A stretch of DNA of 58,795 nucleotides from Microbacterium sp. p3-SID336 (GCF_025143365.1 NZ_JALXPE010000023.1:1-58795); one strand, 5' to 3'. Counted from the first letter of the stretch, positions 15,581-22,493 are shown. Numbers and translations are program-made. The notes: a model not told the origin generated them from the letters alone.

Positions 15581-17276
15581 GCTCCCTGTCGTCTCCGGCG
15601 GTGAGCGATGCCTCGGGGGCGTCGACAGCGCCGTGCGCGCCGTGTCCTGCACCGTGCGCACCGGCACGGTCGACCTCCGCCTGGGTCAGCGGGGCGAGCC
15701 GATCCTCGAAGAACCACCGCGACAGCGCCGCGCGCGCGTTCTGATGCCACGGGATGCGGCCCTTCGCGTTCGGCCGGACCACGAGCGGGGCGAACGTCTC
15801 CACGTCGATGAGCTTCCAGCGCTCATACTCGTCGACCTGCTCGTGCACCTCGACGAACTCGCCGCCGGGAAGCCGCACGATGCGTCCGGTCTCGAAGCCG
15901 TGCAGCACGACCTCGCGGTCCTTCTTCTGCAGCGCCAGGCAGATGCGCTTCGTCACGAAGTAGCCGAGCACCGGCCCCAGGATCAGCAGCGCCTGCAGGG
16001 AGTGGATCACGCCCTCCATGGTCAGCATGAAGTGCGTCGCGATGAGGTCGGAGGACGCGGCCGCCCACAGCACCGCATAGAAGATGACGCCGGCCGCACC
16101 GATGGCCGTGCGCGTGGGGGCGTTGCGCGGACGCTCGGCGATGTGATGCTCGCGCTTGTCGCCCGTGATCCACGCCTCGATGAACGGGTAGAACAGCACC
16201 GTCAGGATGAACAGCCCCATCACGGCGACGGGCACGATGATGCCGAACGACCAGGTGCGGTCGAACAGCACGACGTCCCAGTTCGGGGGAGCGAGTCGCA
16301 GCGCGCCGTCCGCGAAGCCGATGTACCAGTCCGGCTGGGTTCCCGCCGAGATCGGCGATGGGTCATAGGGCCCGTACACCCAGAACGGCAGGATCTGGAA
16401 GAACGTGCCGAGCAGCGCGATCACACCGAACACGATGAAGAAGAAGCCGCCCATCTTCGCCGCGTACACCGGCATGATCGGGAAGCCGACGACGTTCTCG
16501 TTCGTGCGGCCGGGGCCGGCGAACTGGGTGTGCTTGTTCACGATCATCAGGATCATGTGCACGGCGATCAGCGCGATCACCAGCATCGGCAGGATCAGGA
16601 TGTGCAGGGTGTACAGGCGGCCGATGATGTCGGTGCCGGGGAACTCGCCGCCGAACAGCAGGAACGAGGTCCAGGTGCCGATCAGCGGCAGGCCCTTGAT
16701 CATGCCGTCGATGATGCGCAGGCCGTTGCCGGAGAGCAGGTCGTCGGGCAGGGAGTAGCCGGTGAAGCCCTCGGCCATCGCGAGGATGAACAGCACGAAG
16801 CCGATCACCCAGTTCAGTTCGCGCGGCTTGCGGAACGCCCCGGTGAAGAACACCCGCAGCATGTGCAGGCCGATGCCGGCGACGAACACCAGCGCCGCCC
16901 AGTGGTGCATCTGCCGCACGAGCAGTCCGCCGCGGATGTCGAAGGAGATGCGCAGGGCCGAGTCGAAGGCGGCCGTCATCTCCATACCGCGCATCGGGGC
17001 GTACGCGCCCGTGTAGTGCGTCGGCACCATCGACGCCTGGAAGAAGAACGTCAGGAAGGTGCCCGTGATGAACACCACCACGAACGCCCACAGCGCGATC
17101 TCGCCGAGCATGAAGGACCAGTGGTCGGGGAACACCTTGCGGCCGAGCGCCTTCACCATCCCGGAGATGCTGGTGCGCTCGTCGATGTAGTTCGCGGCGG
17201 CGCCGACGAAGCGGCCTCCGAGCGGTGGAGGCGGGGCGTCCTGCGGTGCCTGGTCGCGAGTGTGCGTCGTGGCCAT
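15558..17276 (-). CDS. qcrB: Cytochrome bc1 b subunit (QcrB-like), without qcrA/qcrC
   Basis: The 572-residue membrane protein has the two His pairs that bind haems bL and bH (in MHHWAALVFVAGIGLH and in the span ending LIAVH) and the quinol-site motif PDWY in the place of PEWY. Family members pass electrons from menaquinol through the bc1-aa3 supercomplex. Actinobacterial qcrB normally follows qcrC and qcrA near ctaE; here none of these is adjacent, so this is either a relocated gene or an extra copy. The C-terminus carries a His/Ala/Gly-rich tail of about 50 residues. The ATG at 17276 has an AGAGGA binding site. Confidence 0.88.
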   Translation of the reverse strand: MATTHTRDQAPQDAPPPPLGGRFVGAAANYIDERTSISGMVKALGRKVFPDHWSFMLGEIALWAFVVVFITGTFLTFFFQASMVPTHYTGAYAPMRGMEMTAAFDSALRISFDIRGGLLVRQMHHWAALVFVAGIGLHMLRVFFTGAFRKPRELNWVIGFVLFILAMAEGFTGYSLPDDLLSGNGLRIIDGMIKGLPLIGTWTSFLLFGGEFPGTDIIGRLYTLHILILPMLVIALIAVHMILMIVNKHTQFAGPGRTNENVVGFPIMPVYAAKMGGFFFIVFGVIALLGTFFQILPFWVYGPYDPSPISAGTQPDWYIGFADGALRLAPPNWDVVLFDRTWSFGIIVPVAVMGLFILTVLFYPFIEAWITGDKREHHIAERPRNAPTRTAIGAAGVIFYAVLWAAASSDLIATHFMLTMEGVIHSLQALLILGPVLGYFVTKRICLALQKKDREVVLHGFETGRIVRLPGGEFVEVHEQVDEYERWKLIDVETFAPLVVRPNAKGRIPWHQNARAALSRWFFEDRLAPLTQAEVDRAGAHGAGHGAHGAVDAPEASLTAGDDREHGADADR

Positions 17277-17365
17277 GGGGTCCTCTTCGGGATGGGTCAG
17301 GTGATGGGCGGGCGGAAGGGGGCTGGCGCGTCAGTGGGGGCTGCGGGCGCTGACGCCCTGCCGGA

Positions 17366-17623
17366 TCAGGACTCGGTGCGGAGCGCGGCGGCCCTGGCGC
17401 GCAGGGCCGTCATCCGGCGCTCCAGCACGCGCAGGCGCGACCATGCGTCGACGTCGCGCGTCTCGAGCGCAGCCAGATCCCCCTCGGTGAGGGCGTGCAG
17501 CCGGTCGTGCGTGAGGTCCTCGTACCGCACGTCGTGGGCGTAGCCGCGGCTGAACGACCGCGCGATCCCCAGGATGACGAGCAGGATGACCGCACCGATG
17601 ATCGTTCCGAAGAGGGCGTCCAC
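17366..17623 (-). CDS. Small single-span membrane protein downstream of a guanidine-III-like element
   Basis: A GTG at 17623 with GGGAGG before it starts an 85-residue product: a membrane span at about residues 5-22, then a helical, charged tail ending in a coiled-coil-like stretch of Leu, Arg and Ala. No family is recognised. A guanidine-III-like aptamer lies 130 nt upstream on the same strand, and a near-copy of that leader precedes another small membrane protein at 19902-20060. A role linked to guanidine stress is inferred only from this arrangement. Confidence 0.65.
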   Translation of the reverse strand: MDALFGTIIGAVILLVILGIARSFSRGYAHDVRYEDLTHDRLHALTEGDLAALETRDVDAWSRLRVLERRMTALRARAAALRTES

Positions 17624-17752
17624 GGAACCTCCCTTCGCAGAGTGCTGGAAGCACGTCGGCGGGAGGGCACGGCACCGAGGAGGTCGGCGCGTGCGACGAG
17701 GAGGCTGCGGGGGCGGTTCCACCAGCGAGATGCGACACGAGACGACCTTCTT

Positions 17753-17793
17753 GGTCAGTCTTGTCGCTCTGCGGGTACTGCGCCCTCGTCCGC
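17753..17793 (-). promoter_or_regulatory. Guanidine-III (ykkC-III)-like riboswitch, minus-strand copy A
   Basis: Read on the minus strand, GCGG (17793-17790) pairs with CCGC (17774-17771) as P1, enclosing ACGAGG and GTAC in the order known from guanidine-III RNAs. CAGT (17780-17777) pairs with ACTG (17759-17756) as the pseudoknot stem P2, and GACAAGAC lies in the second loop as in the published Thermobifida aptamer. TACGGT at 17824-17819 is a -10 giving a start near 17812, so the element opens the transcript. A 9-bp hairpin precedes P1. AAGAAGG and a GTG follow directly. Confidence 0.75.
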
Positions 17794-17916
17794 AGGTTCG
17801 GAACTCGAACCTGCCGCCACCGTAGCAGAGGTCGCAGCGGCGTCGCCAACCGGCCCGACGGCGCGAGCGCCGACCCGGTGAGCGGGCGTGCACAGGCGTT
17901 GTTGTGGTTGCCGGGC

Positions 17917-17922
17917 TAGGCT
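17917..17922 (+). promoter_or_regulatory. -10 (TAGGCT) for the SMR exporter transcript
   Basis: TAGGCT fits TANNNT and would start transcription near 17929, about 20 nt before the guanidine-III-like aptamer. The -35 is not clear. Confidence 0.35.
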
Positions 17923-17948
17923 GGTCGCGTCTCCGGTCACCGGGGGCG

Positions 17949-17987
17949 GCGGACGAGGGAGCAGTACCCGCACACGACGACTGACTC
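17949..17987 (+). promoter_or_regulatory. Guanidine-III (ykkC-III)-like riboswitch before paired SMR exporters
   Basis: GCGG (17949-17952) pairs with CCGC (17968-17971) as P1 around a 15-nt segment with the conserved ACGAGG and GTAC. GAGCAGT (17959-17965) pairs with ACTG(A)CTC (17980-17987) as a 7-bp pseudoknot with one bulged A. The 3' strand of that pseudoknot ends just before ATGAGGAG, the ribosome binding site of the first SMR gene, so ligand-stabilised folding could control translation. Downstream genes encode Gdx-type guanidinium exporters, the classical targets of these riboswitches, so sequence, pairing and context agree. Confidence 0.85.
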
Positions 17988-18001
17988 ATGAGGAGTCCGT
18001 C

Positions 18002-18316
18002 ATGGCATGGGTGATCCTGGTCGCTTCCGGAGTGCTCGAGGCGGTGTGGGCCACCGCGCTCTCCGCCTCGAAGGGGCTGAAGAAGCCGCGACCCACGATC
18101 CTGTTCCTGGTCGCGCTGACGCTCAGCATGGTCGGCCTGGCGTGGGCGATGAACGACCTTCCCACGGGCACGGCGTATGCGGTGTGGGTCGGCATCGGCG
18201 CATCGCTCACCGTGCTGTGGGCGATGATCACCGGCTCCGAGCGCGCGTCGCTCGCGCGCATCCTGCTGCTGCTCCTGCTGGTCGGCAGCGTCGTGGGCCT
18301 CAAGGTGGTGAGCTGA
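18002..18316 (+). CDS. SMR-family guanidinium exporter subunit (Gdx/SugE type)
   Basis: The 104-residue protein has four membrane spans, the essential Glu13 (GVLEAVWA) and the Gdx-subtype signature LAWAMNDLPTGTAYAVWVGIGA. Gdx proteins export guanidinium in exchange for protons. The gene begins 14 nt after a guanidine-III-like aptamer, with GAGGAG as binding site, and the second SMR gene follows after one base. Two adjacent SMR genes usually form a heterodimer with opposite topologies. Confidence 0.9.
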   Translation: MAWVILVASGVLEAVWATALSASKGLKKPRPTILFLVALTLSMVGLAWAMNDLPTGTAYAVWVGIGASLTVLWAMITGSERASLARILLLLLLVGSVVGLKVVS

Positions 18317-18317
18317 G

Positions 18318-18695
18318 ATGGCGTGGGCGATCCTGCTTGTCAGCGCGGTGCTGGAGGCGGTGTGGGCGACGGCCCTCGGGCAGTCCGCCGGGTTCTCGCG
18401 TCCGCTGCCGACGGTCGTGTTCCTGGTCGCGCTGGCGCTGAGCATGATCGGCCTGGCGTGGGCCATGAAGTCGATCCCGATCGGCACCGCCTATGCGGTG
18501 TGGGTGGGACTCGGGGCCGTGCTCACGGTCTCGTGGGCGATGCTCACGGGCGCCGAGGCCTTTTCGGTCGGCAAGGCCGTGTTCATCGGCGGCATCATCG
18601 CGGCGGTCATCGGGCTGAAGCTCGTGAAGAGCCCGGCGCGTACCATCGAAGTCTGCGCACCGGCGCAGCGCTGCGAGCAGGACGACCTGACGTAA
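18318..18695 (+). CDS. SMR-family guanidinium exporter subunit, partner
   Basis: The 125-residue partner also has Glu13 (AVLEAVWA) and the Gdx motif LAWAMKSIPIGTAYAVWVGLGA. It is about 20 residues longer than usual. The extra tail (SPARTIEVCAPAQRCEQDDLT) has two Cys and does not resemble SMR proteins; it coincides with the first hairpin of a guanidine-II-like element at 18678, so the tail may reflect RNA rather than protein constraint. It is coupled to the first SMR gene by a 1-nt gap. Confidence 0.88.
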   Translation: MAWAILLVSAVLEAVWATALGQSAGFSRPLPTVVFLVALALSMIGLAWAMKSIPIGTAYAVWVGLGAVLTVSWAMLTGAEAFSVGKAVFIGGIIAAVIGLKLVKSPARTIEVCAPAQRCEQDDLT

Positions 18696-18718
18696 AGGAT
18701 CATGCGGGGACGGCCCCG
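18678..18718 (+). promoter_or_regulatory. Guanidine-II (mini-ykkC)-like riboswitch before the CaCA antiporter
   Basis: CAGG-ACGA-CCTG (18678-18689) and CGGGG-ACGG-CCCCG (18705-18718) are two hairpins with the ACGR tetraloop that defines guanidine-II RNAs, joined by a 15-nt linker and followed by GAGGAG (18725-18730). The first hairpin lies in the last codons of the second SMR gene, so the element is intercistronic and could retune the downstream gene within the same transcript. Loop, closing pairs, spacing and position match the element at 3590-3633. Confidence 0.6.
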
Positions 18719-18736
18719 ACCGTCGAGGAGCCTTCG

Positions 18737-19885
18737 ATGACCCGACCGTCGATCAGGCAGCTGATCACCCCCATCGACATCGTGCGCGTGGCGCTCGGGT
18801 GGGGTGCGTACGTCGTGCTGCTGGTGGCGCACCCGCTGCTCGCGCCGCCGGTGCCCGGCCCGCTGCTGACGGTCGCGCTCGTGGGCATCGTGTCAGTGAT
18901 CCTCGTGTGCGCGTTCGGCGTGGTGAAGCAGGCGGAGGCGCTCGCGCATCGGCTGGGCGACCCGTACGGCTCCCTCGTGCTCACGCTCTCGATCGTGCTG
19001 ATCGAGGTGATCCTCATCTCGGCCGTCATGCTCGGCCCCGGAGAGCACGCCACCATCGCCAGGGACTCCGTGATGGCGGTGTCCATGATCATCCTCAACC
19101 TGGTGATCGGGCTGGCGCTGCTGCTCGGCGGCATCCGCCACCGCGGCATGGCGCACAACCGCACCGGCACCTCCGCATATCTGGCCATGCTGGTCGTGCT
19201 CGTGGCGCTCGCGGTGGCCCTCCCCGGGCTCATCGGCGACGGCGGCGCCTACACGGTCGGGCAGGAGATCCCGATCATCGTGCTCACCCTCGGGCTCTAC
19301 GCGTTCTTCCTGTTCCGGCAGATGGGGGCGCAGGCCGGGGACTTCACCGAGGTCGACGCGCGACTGTCGCACGCGGCGACACGGCCGGAGGCGGAGCCGC
19401 GACCCGGGATCCGCGCGGTGCTGTCGACGCATCGCACGGAGGTGGTGGCCCGGCTCGTCCTCCTCGTGGTCACGGTCGTGCCGATCGTGCTGCTGTCGCA
19501 CGACATGGCCGCCCTGCTCGACGACGGTCTCGGGCGGCTCGGGGCTCCGGTGGCCCTGGCCGGGCTCCTCATCGCCGGGATCGTGTTCCTGCCCGAGTCG
19601 ATCACGGCCGTCCGAGCCGCGCTGAACGGCGAGGCGCAGCGCGTGACGAACCTGTGCCACGGGGCGCTCGTATCGACCGTGGGGCTGACGATCCCCGCCG
19701 TGCTGCTGATCGGCATGCTCACGGGGCAGACGGTCGTGCTGGCCGAGTCCCCCGCGAACCTGCTGATGCTCGGGGTCACGCTGCTGCTGTCGATCACGAC
19801 CTTCTCGGCCAAGCGCGTCACCGCCACGCACGGCGCCGCGCATCTCGCGACCTTCGCCGTCTACGTCCTGATCCTCTTCAGCTGA
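18737..19885 (+). CDS. chaA: CaCA-family cation/H+ antiporter (ChaA-like)
   Basis: The 382-residue membrane protein has about eleven spans and the two alpha-repeats of the Ca2+/cation antiporter superfamily, with acidic residues in VLIEVILISAVML and FLPESITAVRAAL. ChaA proteins exchange Ca2+ or Na+/K+ for H+. The ATG at 18737 is preceded by GAGGAG. It is third in the SMR operon and has its own guanidine-II-like element, which suggests guanidine-linked expression; a guanidinium or compensating-ion transport role is speculative. Upstream in-frame codons belong to the SMR gene in another frame. Confidence 0.85.
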   Translation: MTRPSIRQLITPIDIVRVALGWGAYVVLLVAHPLLAPPVPGPLLTVALVGIVSVILVCAFGVVKQAEALAHRLGDPYGSLVLTLSIVLIEVILISAVMLGPGEHATIARDSVMAVSMIILNLVIGLALLLGGIRHRGMAHNRTGTSAYLAMLVVLVALAVALPGLIGDGGAYTVGQEIPIIVLTLGLYAFFLFRQMGAQAGDFTEVDARLSHAATRPEAEPRPGIRAVLSTHRTEVVARLVLLVVTVVPIVLLSHDMAALLDDGLGRLGAPVALAGLLIAGIVFLPESITAVRAALNGEAQRVTNLCHGALVSTVGLTIPAVLLIGMLTGQTVVLAESPANLLMLGVTLLLSITTFSAKRVTATHGAAHLATFAVYVLILFS

Positions 19886-19901
19886 GTTCGCGGGGCGGGC
19901 G

Positions 19902-20060
19902 TCAGCGCTGGCCGCGAAACAGCCCGCGCAGCACGACCACGGCGACGAACGTGATCGCGAGTCCGGCGAGGCCGATCAGGCTCGTGAAGAACAGCTCCAT
20001 GAGGTGGATGGTGGCTTCGTCGACGAGCGGCTGCGGGTCGGTGTCGGTTCGGATTCTCAT
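19902..20060 (-). CDS. Small single-span membrane protein downstream of a guanidine-III-like element
   Basis: The ATG at 20060 has AAGGA before it. The 52-residue product has an acidic N-terminal tail, one membrane span at about residues 24-46 and a basic end (RGLFRGQR). No family is recognised. It is read from a leader that is nearly identical to the leader of the 85-residue membrane protein at 17366-17623, including a guanidine-III-like aptamer. Its start overlaps the stop of a 25-codon upstream frame (ATGA). Confidence 0.65.
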   Translation of the reverse strand: MRIRTDTDPQPLVDEATIHLMELFFTSLIGLAGLAITFVAVVVLRGLFRGQR

Positions 20061-20134
20061 GCGCTGTCCTTCGGTCGGATGACGCGGCGGGGCGCAAGAA
20101 GGACGTCGGACGGGCGGTTCCACCAGCGGGACAC
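20057..20134 (-). CDS. Short ORF directly downstream of the guanidine-III-like aptamer, 25 aa
   Basis: A GTG at 20134 stands 6 nt after AAGAAGG, which immediately follows the aptamer, the same spacing as aptamer, binding site and start in the SMR operon. The 25-codon frame (VSRWWNRPSDVLLAP then RRVIRPKDSA) ends in an ATGA overlap with the 52-residue gene. It may be the frame whose initiation the riboswitch controls, passing translation on by coupling. In the other minus-strand copy the frame is not conserved, so the peptide itself may not matter. Confidence 0.4.
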   Translation of the reverse strand: MSRWWNRPSDVLLAPRRVIRPKDSA

Positions 20135-20146
20135 GACGACCTTCTT

Positions 20147-20187
20147 GGTCAGTCTTGTCGCTCTGCGGGTACTGCGCCCTCGTCCGC
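20147..20187 (-). promoter_or_regulatory. Guanidine-III (ykkC-III)-like riboswitch, minus-strand copy B
   Basis: On the minus strand GCGG (20187-20184) pairs with CCGC (20168-20165) around the conserved ACGAGG and GTAC, CAGT pairs with ACTG (20153-20150), and GACAAGAC lies in the loop. The core is identical to copy A at 17753-17793. The upstream hairpin keeps its pairing while its sequence differs, and TACGGT (20217-20212) serves as -10 in both. It precedes the 25-codon ORF and the 52-residue membrane protein. Confidence 0.75.
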
Positions 20188-20349
20188 AGGCCCGGTTGCA
20201 GGCCCGCCGCCACCGTATCAGCCCTCGTCGACGACGAACTGTGTAAGGAATCCGTCCGAGCTGCAAGGCGATGCCCGCGGTCGGTCGACCGCGTTGGGAG
20301 GACGGAGATTGGAAGAGCCCACCCACTCCTTTCCCCACGGACGGTCCGC

Positions 20350-20805
20350 ATGAAGACGAAGACCCTGCTCGCCCTCGCCACCACGGCCCTGCTCGCCCTC
20401 GGAGCGGTCGCGCCCGCACACGCCGACGAGGGCCTGCACCCTGACGTGGTGTACGCGCTCGACGCGGTTCCCGGCGGCGTCGTCGTCGACAGCCGCAACG
20501 CGGTGTGGCCCGAGCTGGGCATGGAGATCACGGTGCCGTCGCCGTTCCTCCGCGCGGTCGGCAGCTGCGCCACCGGAACGTACTGCGCGTACTCCGAGCC
20601 GAACCGCGGGGGGACGCGGCTGAGCTTCAGCATCTGCACCGTCGTCAGCACCGCGGGGCTGAGCACCGTGCGCTCGATCGCGAACGCCCGCTCCTCCGGC
20701 ACCGTCCAGGCGCGTGCAGGGAGCGGTACCGTGCTGGCCTCGGCCGGCGCCGGAGCCACCGCGAACGTGACCGGTGCGGTCAGCAACCTCCGCTGCTTGC
20801 TCTGA
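20350..20805 (+). CDS. Secreted protein resembling peptidase inhibitor family I36
   Basis: The 151-residue precursor has a signal peptide with cleavage expected after AHA (APAHADEG). The mature part contains CATGTYCAYSEPNRGG and two further Cys, a pattern like the I36 inhibitors and related beta/gamma-crystallin-like secreted proteins of actinobacteria. It would act outside the cell, possibly on proteases; this is family-level inference. No Shine-Dalgarno is visible before the ATG. The leader contains TGTAAGGA at 20242-20249, a motif repeated near 26.4 kb. Confidence 0.6.
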   Translation: MKTKTLLALATTALLALGAVAPAHADEGLHPDVVYALDAVPGGVVVDSRNAVWPELGMEITVPSPFLRAVGSCATGTYCAYSEPNRGGTRLSFSICTVVSTAGLSTVRSIANARSSGTVQARAGSGTVLASAGAGATANVTGAVSNLRCLL

Positions 20806-20853
20806 TCATGCCGCTAGCCTGTTCACACCGGACCGGGGCGTAAGGAGGGGCGC

Positions 20854-21477
20854 GTGTTCCGCATCGCGTTCAGCCACGCGCTCGCACTGGCGACCGCGGC
20901 GCCGGGCTCGGGCGAGTCGAGCGGGTTCCTGCGGCTGACCGCCCGCCGCGACCGCGCCATCACCCGGGCTGCGGAGCACGACGGTGCCGGCTCGAAGGCC
21001 GTCGTGTACCGGCAGCTGTTCGACGAGTACTGGCCGCGCGTGCACCGCCACCTGGAGTGCTTCGTCGACGACCCGGCGGAGGTCGAGGAGCTCACCGCCG
21101 AGGTGCTCCTGATCGCCTGGCGCAAGCTCGACCCCGCGCACCCGATGGGGCTGCGCTGGTTCCTGCGCACGGCCGACAACAAGCTGCGCGACCGCAGCCG
21201 CAGCGCCCGTTCGCGCGACAGCGCCGTCGAGGCGCTCACCCGCGGACTGAGCTCGCCGACCGAACCGCTGGACCCCATGGAGGTGCTGGCGCTGCGGCGA
21301 GCGCTCACCGCACTCAGCGCGCGGGAACGGCAGGTCGTGGTGCTCACGTACTGGGACGAGCTGAGCGCCGGCGAGGTCGCGGAGACGCTGCGCACGAGTC
21401 AGGGCGCGGTGTGGACGACGCTGACCAGGGCCAGGGCGAAGCTGCGTGCCGAACTCGACGCAGGACGGATGCCATGA
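20854..21477 (+). CDS. ECF-type RNA polymerase sigma factor
   Basis: The 207-residue protein has an unusual N-terminal extension of about 50 residues, sigma region 2 (LFDEYWPRVHRHLECFVDDP to LLIAWRKL) and region 4 (LTALSARERQVVVLTYWDEL, then the HTH with AETLRTSQGAVWTTL). The GTG at 20854 has a full TAAGGAGG binding site. Its stop overlaps the start of a single-span membrane protein (ATGA), the usual arrangement for a sigma factor and its membrane partner. Confidence 0.85.
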   Translation: MFRIAFSHALALATAAPGSGESSGFLRLTARRDRAITRAAEHDGAGSKAVVYRQLFDEYWPRVHRHLECFVDDPAEVEELTAEVLLIAWRKLDPAHPMGLRWFLRTADNKLRDRSRSARSRDSAVEALTRGLSSPTEPLDPMEVLALRRALTALSARERQVVVLTYWDELSAGEVAETLRTSQGAVWTTLTRARAKLRAELDAGRMP

Positions 21478-22463
21478 ACACCACCGACGCCGACCTCGAC
21501 CGGCTGTTCCGCGCCGCGAACCCGTCACCGCGGAACCCCGAGGGCGCCGGGCTCACGGCCGCGGAGATCGCGATCAGGGAGAGCATCATCCGCGGGACCT
21601 ATCGACCGCAGCGCCGCGCGCCGCGCCGCGGTCTGGCGTGGGCGGGGCTGGCCACGGCTGCGGCGGGCGTTGTCGCCGCGGTGGTCGTCGCCATCGCGGT
21701 GCTCGTCCCCGCTCAGCCCGCGGTGGCGCTGACGCCGCCCGCGCTGCACTACTCCGCCGCCGGCACTCCCGCGCAGGTGCTCGCCGATGCGGAGCGCACG
21801 CTCGACGCCGGTGCCGACACCGCGCAGGTGCCCGTGGTGCACTCCTGCTCGTGGAGCTGGAGTGTGGACATCGCTGAGGAGCGCGTGGAGGTCGTGCCGC
21901 AGGTCGTGACACTGGAGTGGGCCCCGGGGCAGCCGACCGTGTCGACCATCGTCGCGGGCGAGTCGTACTGGCCGGACGGCGAACGGCCTGACGGCATCGC
22001 CGCGAGCCCCTACGCCCCCGGCGAGCTGATCGACACCGTGACCCTGTCCCCGGAGGAGTTCGCCCTTCCGGCGGAGGTCGCGGGACTCTCCGGCAGCGCA
22101 CCCGCCGAGCTCTGGGCGGCGCTCGGGGCGTTCGGCGCCACGCCGACCTCGTCCTCCGGGGAACTGCTCGCCGCGATCACCGGGCTGCTGCAGTACTGGA
22201 CTCTGACGGACGCGCAGCATGCGACGCTGCTGCAGCTGCTCGACGAGGCGGGGGGCCTGACCGTGCTCGGCGAGACGACGGACCGCCTGGGGCGCGACGT
22301 GATCGGCGTGCAGGTCTCGTCCGTGGTCCCGCAGCGCACGGAGACGGCGCTCGTGTCGGTCGACACGGGCCGCATCGTGGGGGTCGAGAGCACGATCGTC
22401 GCGCCGCTGGACGGGCTTCCCACGGGCGTCGTCTCCTATGCGATGTGGGACGCGGACCGCTGA
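21474..22463 (+). CDS. Membrane protein coupled to the ECF sigma factor (CU044_5270-like)
   Basis: The 329-residue protein has about 60 cytoplasmic residues, one membrane span (about 61-82, AAAGVVAAVVVAIAVLVP) and an extracytoplasmic domain of about 245 residues. Its gene overlaps the sigma-factor gene by four bases. Topology and position match the CU044_5270-type membrane proteins found beside actinobacterial ECF genes, which may serve as sensors or anti-sigma factors. No classical zinc anti-sigma motif (HxxxCxxC) is visible, so anti-sigma activity is unproven. Confidence 0.7.
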   Translation: MNTTDADLDRLFRAANPSPRNPEGAGLTAAEIAIRESIIRGTYRPQRRAPRRGLAWAGLATAAAGVVAAVVVAIAVLVPAQPAVALTPPALHYSAAGTPAQVLADAERTLDAGADTAQVPVVHSCSWSWSVDIAEERVEVVPQVVTLEWAPGQPTVSTIVAGESYWPDGERPDGIAASPYAPGELIDTVTLSPEEFALPAEVAGLSGSAPAELWAALGAFGATPTSSSGELLAAITGLLQYWTLTDAQHATLLQLLDEAGGLTVLGETTDRLGRDVIGVQVSSVVPQRTETALVSVDTGRIVGVESTIVAPLDGLPTGVVSYAMWDADR

Positions 22464-22493
22464 CCCCCTCCCGTTCGGGTCGATGCGCCGAGG

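Noticed and set aside
15066..17543. An 825-codon plus-strand frame opposite cytochrome b
   Set aside because: The product is His/Asp/Arg-rich low complexity; the minus strand encodes a clear QcrB.
17896..17987. Guanidine-I (ykkC class I) riboswitch before the SMR genes
   Set aside because: CTAGG and GGTC occur, but the long conserved class I core is absent; the class III pseudoknot explains the conserved bases.
17700..20220. The duplicated minus-strand leaders as insertion-sequence ends or a repeat element
   Set aside because: There are no terminal inverted repeats, transposase or target duplications, and the shared core matches a known aptamer with paired stems.
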